In this document: positions 55,661 to 64,000 of the stretch, one piece after another
Position numbering within the stretch: the first letter of the stretch is position 1
Layout: each line of letters opens with the position of its first letter
NCBI GenBank assembly: GCA_947650285.1
Contig: CANTFL010000223.1
Span: 62,001 to 126,000, forward strand
Length of the DNA: 64,000 nt
Direction of reading: 5' to 3'
Source of the DNA: Hyaloperonospora brassicae
Lineage: Eukaryota; Oomycota; Peronosporomycetes; Peronosporales; Peronosporaceae
Position numbers and translations under genes: made by a program
Notes under the pieces: model-generated
Database searches by the model: none
What the model was told of the DNA's origin: nothing
The model's input: only the letters and a program-made list of their open reading frames with translations

Positions 55661-56349
55661 ACTTCGTAATAAGAAATGCAATCATTCTTGTCGGCTCTAA
55701 ATTACCATAGCCTGTTCATTCAGAATGTAGCCAAATATGAGGCAGTCCTCAACCGATTGAAGGAGGACGATTTCCCAAGGTCACCAGCTCTGGTGAACCA
55801 CTCGAAAATCGTTTGAGCAGCTTAAACAATCGATCGTTAAAGTACCCATCCTCCGTTATTTAATCAGAAGTTGGACGTTCAGGTGATGATCTTCGCAAAT
55901 GAATGGTCATTGAGTAGCACTTTATTGAAACTCCACGACCACAAACTGCATCCAGCGCAATTACTCTGACGAATGTTAAATGAGAATGAGAAGAATTACC
56001 ACCCCGCAGAACGTGAGGTACTCGCATTATTGCAGCTGATCAAGGTTGCTTTTACGCTGCTTGTGGGGAAAATGATACACGTCTAAACGAGGAACTAAAC
56101 GTTGGAGTGGGTCTTCACATCCAAATCGTTGTATGGTCGAGCAGTGAGCTTCGTCGTATTGCTGTCATCATATCATTTGAAAATCAAGAGGGTCAGAGAG
56201 CGCGATGTCGATTTTCAGCACTACTCCAGGCGTCCATCACGCCGACTGTCGGACTCGACGAATCGCTGGCCCAAATATCCACATGCTCCGATCAGGGGCC
56301 AGTGTTTCGCCAAGATATTGAGCTTTGTATGCACGAGTCTCGTCAGAAT
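55661..56349 (+). pseudogene. first RNase H and connection of element 4
   Basis: Remnants include PAEREVLALLQLIKVAF (about 56000-56050) and LEWVFTSKSLYGRAVSFVVL (from 56104), then LKIKRVRERDVDFQHYSRRP. These belong to the Ty3-type RNase H that follows the RT. The first part, with the catalytic Asp, is too broken for me to place. Confidence 0.65.
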
Positions 56350-56846
56350 TTAGTGGGTTCGTCATGTCTTTCGACGGTTCATCGAAGACGGCAAAACATG
56401 ATAAATTTGGAAGTTTTGTATGGATATCGTGGAAGCTTCCCGAGTAGTCGATCGTAATGGCGGCGAGTGATTACCTTCCGTCGACCACGGTCAATTTGGA
56501 CGAATATGCCGGCATGAACCGAGGCGCCCAAGCATCATTGGATCACCGAGTTACTGATCCGATCATAGTGGGGGACTCGAGGCTAGCGATCTAGCAAGCA
56601 ATGGGAGTGATTGCATGCAAATACAGCGCACTGCAAGTGGAACTAGCACATAATAAAGAGTTAGTTAAAAGAAGTAATTCCTTGCAATACCTGCATGTTA
56701 TCCGTTGTTACAATACGGCCGCCGACATCTTGGCCACGGAAGCAATGGACACCAAGACTAAGAACTCGCTCTTCGAGGAAAAACGCCACTGGGAGCTACG
56801 GAATTTAAATTGTATACAAGATATTTTGGTTGGGGGTAATAAATAA
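56350..56846 (+). pseudogene. second RNase H domain of element 4
   Basis: One frame spans the domain with two stops (near 56443 and 56592, at expected Trp and Gln). Four acidic residues typical of RNase H are in place: Asp 56373-56375 (MSFDGSSKT), Glu 56502-56504 (NLDEYAGM), Asp 56574-56576 (VGDSRLAI), and Asp 56724-56726 (NTAADILATEA). This is an additional type-I RNase H after the usual one, as known in some LTR elements with dual RNase H. Confidence 0.8.
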
Positions 56847-57161
56847 TGTGAGACGAGCGAAGGAATGCCAGCGTTGTCGGTGATTACACGGTGTACAACT
56901 CGTCGTGTGCGATTCGCCACCCAAAAAAGCAATATGCTACCGACAGAGAGGAGTAAAGAGTTGAGTGAAAATCAAGAATACGATAAGAATGTTCGACACA
57001 CAGTGACCCGATCAAATCCCGAGACTCGAGCATCATCACATGCGGAGGACATTGACCCAGCAACAGTTCAAAATGAGCGGAGAGAACGATTATCGACCGC
57101 ACAAGAATAAGGGACAAAGTGGGTATATCTCAAGGTGTATCTGCAAGTATAATTTGACAAA

Positions 57162-58060
57162 TTGATATATCGTAAAGCTAGCGAAACTGAGAAGATCGCT
57201 GGTAGATTCGTGTTGAGTCAAGACAAGCTACTGTACTACGTCGGACGGCGACGAGGGTTGAGAGAGACACAAGAAGGCGACATCAAACTGCGACTTATAA
57301 TTCCAACAACACTTGTCGATGGTGTCCTGCTAAATTTTCATGACTTGATAAAAGGCGTTCACCAAGAAATTGTGCTGACATACCACAAAGTCAAGACTGA
57401 TTATTCCTCGATCGGGTTGTATGCAGATGTCGTAAGACACGTACAGGCGTGTGAGGATTGCAGTACAAACAAAAGCAAGCCATCACTCAATGAATATTCG
57501 CCGGGTAACATGGTCTCTGAGCGACCATTTCGAGTGGTGTCAATGGACTTCGTCATACCACTCCCGAAGACTCGAAGTGGAAATACGGCGCTGTTACTGT
57601 TTCAAGAACATTTTACGGGATTTGTGGTAGCTAAGGCTATGAACGAACATCGGCATTGAAGGTAGCAAAAGCGTTTGAAGATAATATCTTCCGTCACTTT
57701 GTTGCTCCTAGTCACATTTGTCACGACAGAGATCCCAGGTTTATATGCGAAGTCTTTCAAACGTTTGCTGAAATGATGCAAGCAAAGTCAAGAGCCACTC
57801 TCAGCTATCGTCCATAAGCAAACAGGTAACAAGAGCGAAGTGTGAAGACAATGATAAAGACTGTACGAGTGTATGTGGAGGATCCACTACAAGCTGATTG
57901 GGATGACATTGCAGAAAAAGGGTTCACGCCATTATCAGCTCAAGCGATTCAACGAGAACAGAGATGCCGTTCTATTTGGTCCACGGTTGGAATGCCATTC
58001 AAAACTGAAGGAAATGACAGCGTCAATACTACCTGCCAAACCAAGGAATAATAGGGTGAT
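57162..58060 (+). pseudogene. integrase of element 4, zinc and core domains
   Basis: The frame 57162-57659 contains GVHQEIVLTYHKVKTDYSSI, then HVQACEDCSTNKSKPS (HHCC part), and VVSMDFVIPLPKTRSGNTAL (first Asp). After a shift come CHDRDPRFICEVFQTFAEMM (second Asp) and ERSVKTMIKTVRVYVEDPLQ (catalytic Glu in Q-E-R). Two TAA stops near 57816 and 57828 replace probable Gln codons. Integrates the cDNA. Confidence 0.85.
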
Positions 58061-58395
58061 GGACTCGACGAATCCAGTCCTGTGGCGTCGCGGGTCCAAC
58101 AGGCAGCGAGAATCGTCACTAATCCTATAAACGAGTACCAAGCGAGAGAGGTAGCAAGAAGAGCGCGTGAACATAACACGTTACTAAGTCAAGTTGAGCG
58201 ACGAAATGAGTCAACAAACACCGTGCAGAATACTGAGAAAGATAATGAGGCGCTAGGAGATCAAGCTACTCGAACGGGTTACAACAGGGTATAAAACACA
58301 AAGTCAAAGAAGACGGTTAATGCTATAATTTATTGGGGAGAATAAGTGTGGCTATTCATAGAACTTGTAAAGCATAAACTCAAAAAGACACAGCA

Positions 58396-58860
58396 CACAG
58401 GTGGTGTGGTCCTTTCAGAATTAAGAAATATGTTGGAGAGTTCGTGTTTAAATTGGAGTTGCCAGATAGAAGCGGATATCGATTCCACCCAATTGTCCAC
58501 ATTTCGCGCCTGAAAAAAGTGACAGAACAAGGGGCACGTCCAACTACGGAGTTGGTGCAAGTACTAGGAGAGACAGATCGACTTGACTTTGACGAAGTAC
58601 TTCTGCCGGAAGATAGCTAAATGGTGGACAAGTACAGAGGCCGATACGAGGTAGAAGCCATACTCGACGATGACACGACAAGTTCAACAACTACTGACAG
58701 AAGCTAGCGGGAGTTCTTAGTGAAAATGGGTGGGACACAAAGAAAACACTTGAGAGACATTAAATAAATTTTCATGCGGAGGTTTATTGTTCGACTACTT
58801 AAGGTGGAAGAAAAGCGGGACTCGTCTGCAAATGATGCAAGTGGCATACGAACAGTAAAA
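58396..58860 (+). pseudogene. integrase tail and chromodomain of element 4
   Basis: The frame from 58396 reads GPFRIKKYVGEFVFKLELPD, then GYRFHPIVHISRLKK and DFDEVLLPEDS, and stops at TAA 58618. It continues with GRYEVEAILDDDTT, a TAG, and REFLVK. After a one-base shift the text is WVGHKENT, a stop, then CGGLLFDYLRWKKSGTRLQM. This is a C-terminal chromodomain with its K-W-x-G core. Confidence 0.78.
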
Positions 58861-59003
58861 ACACCAGCACCAAGCACACTCTCTTTCTGTGAAGACTAGC
58901 AGGCAGAAAGAGAGGTGAAGTAACTGCTTCAAGATGTGTTGATGCATTGAGACAAAGATGAAGCAATTAACGAGATAAAGCCACGATGCCACCATAGAGG
59001 TGC

Positions 59004-62000
59004 CTAAATGTAAGCGACTGACGAGCTGGAATCACCAAGAGACAGCGCATAAACACAGTTAGAAGCGTCGTCAAAAATCTGCATACCAACGCTATTTTCG
59101 GGATAGGGAGCGGAGGGATTGACGTCCGAAGGAGAAGATTCGTCTGCGTCGACACCGTCGACGATGTGTAATTCCATTTCGCTCTCAGACGTACCGACCA
59201 AAGCGAAGACAGGGAATCCCTGATTGCAAGGACGGAAACACATGCTATAAGGGTGCTCCGATGGGCTACTCAGCCACTAGAAACGCCAGGGTTCAACTTG
59301 ATCAAGCGTATAAAGTTCGTTGATCCATTCTACGCTCTCGGGCACCCACGCGTAACTCATGATTGGGTACACAGACACTGACGGCTCCAAAAAAAGTTCG
59401 AAGTCCAGCAAAGGTGTGAGTCCACGAGGTGGCTTCGTAGACGTCGGATCTTTTAAGGCAATATTCAAGTTTTCGCGACCTTCCGCAGAAAATTCCCACG
59501 ACGTTTGAGAGTGGCAGCATACTCACCCAAGCTGCATAAATTCAGGACAAGTCTTCAGCCGAGCGAAAAGGATTTTTATCGGGGTGCATGCCCATCAGAA
59601 TACTCGACTCCAACATCCAATGTGTACGCTCTCATAAAGCCACAAAAAACTTCGAGCGAGCATCAGTACGGGCAGACGGTGCTGTATCACGATCATCTAC
59701 GCGAAACTTGACTATGCGTCAGCCACGGAGTCCAGAAGAGTACTAGGCTGGAATTAACGGGGAGGACGGTGGAGCCGATCTTGAGCGTCGCCACGCTTGG
59801 ACTTACTCATGAACATCAGCTTCGATGGAAATAACGTCAGAGTTATCTGACACGGATGCGACGGATTATACACGTCATCAAACGCGAGGAGCCCTACGAG
59901 TGGAACGGGGGTGGGAGCGACGAACGAATTCGATCCAACGAGCTTTTGTCTGATAGGGGACCAAGCCAACGTGATATTTAACCAGCAGCGAGCTGACCCG
60001 TGATGGAAGAAACGTATATTTCAACTCGCTCCCATGTCAGGAGTCGACCTGGACTCCCGCACAACCACTTGACCCGCACGAGCGCAAAGAAGAGAGTACG
60101 GAACCGCTAATGGTTCAGGTAAGCCAACAGCAGCAGCTGCCTCCGAGGGTAACGGGGAATTGGACCCGATATCATTCGACACTAACAAATGTGGTGACGT
60201 CGACGAAGAGATAGCCGCCATTCCGATTGTTAAGAGCTTTCTGAGATAAGATCGGGACCGCTGTATCCGTTGCTTGATCTTCGGTGAACTGGTTGGTCGT
60301 CCACCAACGGAAGCAGTTGAGGAGTCGATAGCAGCAGGAATCATGGACGGAGTCGACGGGGTGACGGGATCGATGATCTTGTTCTTCGATGAGCTGACGA
60401 GAGCCACGCTAGTCGAGACGGCAGGGAATTCCACTAAAGAGGATGTGACAGGAAATGGAGAGGGTGATGGAAGTATGACATCTCTCTATTTCTTGGAAGA
60501 CCCAGCAAACGACCGGCTAGTGAGAACCACGTAAGAATCATTAACAGAAATAACTACGGCGGTCGGCGACGTCGATGAAACCACGTCAGATACGGCTTCA
60601 ATTGATGAGGTAGTCGCGACGACGATCGACGAGCCCGGAATTGGAGCTACTTATGCGTGGAACGGTGACACAGGAGCGACCGCGGGTGGTGGAACGGACA
60701 CAGTGGCGGAAGACCGGTGATTTCTTATCCTGGTAAGTGATGCGGCTGGGGCAGCAGTTGTACCAGCCACCTTAAATTTATTTGGTAGTGCGGAAGCCTT
60801 TGGAGCCTTGATCTTAATTGGTGACGCGGTTAAGTGCTCGGAATTCGACGGTGGACTGCACCCATGTTTCGACGCGTCTTCGCCAGTGGTACTACCGATG
60901 GCGACGCGGGGCGAGCGAGATTTGGAGTAACGTGAGATTTCACGGCAGAATTACTCACCCCCGCTAACCCCATACGCTGAGACTATAAAGTGGTCGACGA
61001 AACAGCCGCCGGATTGATTTTCATCAACTCATGCGCGAAAATGGGTGTCATAGCTGAGTCAACATAAGAATACGGCTCGGCCAGAGACGAAGTTTAAGAC
61101 CATGATCCGATATCCAACAGCTTGAGAAGACGTTACTTGAGGCGATGATGCAGTCGCATCCTCTGATACCAAACTAGCCGTCGATGGCGACGCCGATAAG
61201 AGGGAAGAGTCTGGATCCGGGAGTACACTGGGGTCCGTTGCAGAATTAATCGAATCCGATATTCATCTCAGATCATTTGAAGAAGATTACGCCGACGAGA
61301 ACGGCTCGCCGCCAGTCGCATCAGTCTACGACAAAGACGCTACGCCGACACTCACAGCAGTAGACGGCGTAGAAGTCGAATATACGGGAGACACGAATGA
61401 AGATAAAAAAAGGTGAAGCCGTAGCCTAGACCTGGAAGACGGGTGTCGCAAAGCTATTTGAAGCGACAGGACGAAGCGGATCCATCAGGATTGCCCGTGT
61501 TAATTATGGCTTGATGGCAACAGCAGACAGAGTATCGAGACGCAAGACCATGCTTTTAAATGCTCTTAACCCGTCGAACGAAATGACGTCCGGGAAACGA
61601 GTCGCAAGACGTTCACACAATCGCGAGTTGATGTCCATATCTCAAGGATTTAATCCTGGAACTTCCACGCCAACCGCTGCAGTCACCCGAAGGTTCGGAT
61701 CCAGCGGACATTAGATGTTCCCACGACGCAGCAGAGCCTATTTGTTGTCGGATGACCTGTTGTTGACTGCTGACGGTGCGTCGCATCGCCCAGAGCGCAT
61801 GACTATACCCGTTGCACAAGGCCATCATTGCATTTTGGAGCTGCCGAAAGTAACCGGCGGCAACGTCTTGTACAGTGATTTGACGAGCTTCAGCATTGGC
61901 GAGGTCGCGCGTAAGCTGGTCGATCACGAGATCACGGCCTGCTGTACCAGCGTACATATCATCAATCATTCGCTCGGCTGACGCAAGACGAGTGTCCTGA

Positions 62001-62450
62001 TGCGTAGCTGTCTGTCGCGCAGATGACTCGAGAGAGTACATCGACTTGTGCAACGAGCCAATCAATGCGGTCGTCTTCTGCGACGCAGACTTCCAAGACT
62101 GAGACTCTTTCTCAGTCGTTGACAAACGATGCTGCAGGTCGACCAAGTCTGAGACAGCAGCTTGCATTCGTCGACGAAGGAAAGCATTCTCTCGGTGAGA
62201 ATAGGAAAGAGCCACGCACAGAGCCGAGATATCTGCGGAGTGGTCGACGACAGGAGCAACGTCAGCGGCCATCAACAAATTCAAGTCATCCAGCGTGCGA
62301 ACTCGGAGGTTGAATTGCCTCAACGACGTGTCGAGAAGTAAACGAGAAGATTCCATCTACGTCACGATAACCCGGATCAATTCGACTATGCGCCGCTGCA
62401 TGCAGTCGCCGATGCTTGAGAGGCGGCGAGGGAGATAAAGCGTACCCAGC
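59004..62450 (-). pseudogene. large antisense ORF between pol and 3' LTR of element 4
   Basis: On the minus strand a coding-like frame of about 1100 codons runs toward pol. N-terminal part: SSIGDCMQRRIVELIRVIVT, one TAG, then the open frame 62356-61613 (MESSRLLLDTSLRQFNLRVR, with a long heptad-like segment around RRRMQAAVSDLVDLQHRLST), probably coiled coil. Middle: Ser/Thr/Val/Pro-rich, with few stops and two or more shifts (EPYSYVDSAMTPIFAHELMK near 61070; APKASALPNKFKVAGTTAAP near 60790). C-terminal part: LAWSPIRQKLVGSNSFVAPT (59972 on), PSVSVYPIMSYAWVPESVEW, then CFRPCNQGFPVFALVGTSES to the stop at 59004. No known family is recognised. The sense strand here lacks any pol motif. Confidence 0.7.
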
Positions 62451-62913
62451 TATGATCCAGATCCATGGCCAATTGCAGGCGCGACCTAGGCGGAGTCGGC
62501 ATAGACGGCGCCAGATACAGAAGGGTCACGAGGAGCCGATCTCGACGAATCGTGGAGTATATCGTCCAAGCTCGACGATTCACCCACGGCTTAAGCCGAC
62601 GAGGAAGATGGTCCCCGGTCACAAGTCGCTCCGTTGACTACCGACAGAGCGGACGAAACAAGCGTAGACGGCGGCGGCGGATCGGTTTTAAGTCGCTTCT
62701 CGTAAGTCGTCAATTGTGGGTCTTCGACAGTCTGAAAGATAAGACGGAGAACATACCGCCGAGCAGAGCACGAATTAACAGCTACAAAGAGAAGAAAGAA
62801 AAGAAGCATCATAAGAATTGTACCATGGTACAGTGAGAATATTCCCGAATGTCGTCAAGGAGAGTGATCTGGACACTCGACCAAGAGGTTTGTATCGCGA
62901 CAGGGGGTAGTTG

Positions 62914-63854
62914 TGAGGTAGAGAATTATTAATCTCGTGATATCAGTCTAGCGGTCAGCGAATTGAGAGCCGGCGACTTAAGGGCTGGCAATCGAATGGT
63001 AGGCAACTCAGTAGCGACGACTTAAATGTCAGTTGATCGAGTGACAGCGACGAGAGTCGGCCGATCGAGTATCGGCGACTTAAGTGTTGGCGACTCAAAT
63101 GTCGGCAACTCAAGTAAAGGGCAGAACGCGAGAAGATCGGACAACAGATTCATCACTCTATTTGTATGTGAACTAGAGAATTGCAGAGAATCATTCAAAC
63201 TGTCTCTGCGAGATAGCAAAAGAGATAAACCAATATAGTGCAGAAGTTTTAAGTCCAAGACACGCGTACACTTTCGTTAAGTCCCTGTGTGGGCTAGATT
63301 ATGCCTGTCGTCGAATCTCGAAAGGCATTGCTTGAAGAGGTAACGACTGGTAGCGCCAAGAGTTAAAGAAGGCCCGGGTTGGGAAGCGCTCGCTACTAGC
63401 AAAAGAAGGAGTCTCGTGATCGACGAGCCGGTAAACCTCAGTAAAAGAACCGTTGTGAGTCAAGTCCAGTGACAAGCTGGTGACCCAAATGACGGCACCG
63501 TTGAAAGTCTTGTCGAACGACAAGCCGGTGGGCCTCAGCCAAAGACACCTTAATTCTTCTAGTCGGGAGTTCACTGCGCCCGGTGACCTGTTAAAACGCG
63601 TGAGCGTCGGCTTCCATCCTTTGGTGCGAAGTCACAGGGAGTGAAATGGGTTGGAAGCTGCTGAGCTCAGGAATACTTCCGGAGGAATTGGTAGTAAGGA
63701 ATCAGTTAGGCGATAGCCACGACTGAAACCCGAAGGGAAGAACTGCGGGGAGACTACCCTCTCGTACCAGCCCGTGCGCCGACTAATGTCGGCGATTGCT
63801 GTGTTTGTGCTTTAAGGCTGTTGTATTACATATTTAAGTAGCTACTACACCACA
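62914..63854 (+). repeat. 3' LTR of element 4
   Basis: Direct repeat of the 5' LTR, preceded by the purine-rich ACAGGGGGTAGTTG. The U3-side array near 63020-63110 consists of adjoining units such as TCGGCGACTTAAGTG, TTGGCGACTCAAATG and TCGGCAACTCAAGT. It ends CTACTACACCACA. Confidence 0.88.
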
Positions 63855-64000
63855 TTTCCTCAATTGGACAAGCCAACGCCGCTTATCAAGTCGTCTAAGC
63901 CCTCGCCATCCTCTCAATCAGCTCCATATGCCCGATCAGCTTTTCTTACTCCATTAGCTAAGTCGACCTCGGCGGATAAACCCAAACAATCAAATGAGTC
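63855..64000 (+). CDS. open frame leaving the right edge, Ser/Pro/Lys-rich
   Basis: One plus frame is open from 63855 to the window end and reads PQLDKPTPLIKSSKPSPSSQ, then APYARSAFLTPLAKS. The composition is like a disordered part of a protein. It abuts the end of the element 4 LTR, so it may be the sequence element 4 inserted into. The matching left part is not recognisable before 49374. The true start is unknown. Confidence 0.35.

Larger units (their letters stand above)
49374..63854 (+). mobile_element. Ty3/Gypsy LTR retrotransposon, element 4, 14.5 kb
   Basis: Long LTRs (911 and 941 bp) bound a plus-strand gag-PR-RT-RNH-second RNH-IN-chromodomain series that is unlike elements 1 and 3 in sequence. 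About 4 kb remain between pol and the 3' LTR, most of it filled by a minus-strand reading frame. A TGG-starting primer site follows the 5' LTR. The start base of each LTR was inferred from the alignment (TGGTATATAG against TGAGGTAGAG), and no target duplication was confirmed. The coding region is full of stops and shifts. Confidence 0.88.

Noticed and set aside
49369..63859. Target duplication of element 4
   Set aside because: GAGGG before the inferred LTR start and TTTCC after the end do not match; the LTR start itself is uncertain by a few bases.
1..64000. tRNA, rRNA, CRISPR arrays, bacterial operons
   Set aside because: None seen by eye; the content is eukaryotic transposon sequence. A covariance-model scan would be needed to exclude a tRNA.

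Overview
The window looks like a repeat-rich, gene-poor stretch of an oomycete nuclear genome, most probably Phytophthora or a close relative. This rests on recall of protein families, not on a search: the Ty3/Gypsy polyproteins (chromodomain-tailed, some with a second RNase H), an APE-type LINE with an OTU-like domain and a SWIM-type MULE all read like oomycete transposons. I found no intact host gene, rRNA, tRNA or CRISPR array. Almost everything recognisable is a transposable element or a decayed fragment of one.

Layout. 1-640: minus-strand gag remnant of a Gypsy element that runs off the left edge. About 1389-1665: plus-strand coding-like remnant. 1666-11252: Gypsy element 1 (+), with two LTRs, degenerate gag-PR-RT-RNH-IN-chromodomain, a 1.86-kb solo-LTR-like insertion inside the integrase (6860-8719), and a minus-strand ORF between pol and the 3' LTR. 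About 11760-15400: decayed LINE copy A (-). 17305-18004: internally deleted MULE derivative (-). About 18028-18239 and 19147-19588: a partial and a solo LTR of the element-3 superfamily. About 20580-29265: LINE copy B (-), with ORF1, an OTU-like region, endonuclease and reverse transcriptase. 31546-31767: adenylate-kinase-like gene fragment. 32204-35265: near-complete MULE (+) with terminal inverted repeats, a probable intron and a SWIM finger. About 35950-36450: LINE ORF1 fragment (-). 36627-44398: Gypsy element 3 (-). 46780-47240: solo LTR. About 49166-49300: LINE RNase H scrap. 49374-63854: Gypsy element 4 (+), 14.5 kb, with a 3.4-kb antisense reading frame between pol and the 3' LTR. 63855-64000: open plus-strand frame leaving the right edge.

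All three full-length Gypsy elements are non-coding by many stops and frameshifts, and several catalytic residues are lost. Their LTR pairs are nevertheless still similar (a few percent or less apart outside one repeat array). The most interesting shared feature is that each of the three different Gypsy elements carries a reading frame on the opposite strand, between pol and the 3' LTR, running toward pol. Other notable points are a hairpin kept in diverged LTR copies, precise solo LTRs with target duplications, a hypervariable short-repeat array in one LTR, an OTU-like region in the LINE, and a MULE accompanied by its own deletion derivative.
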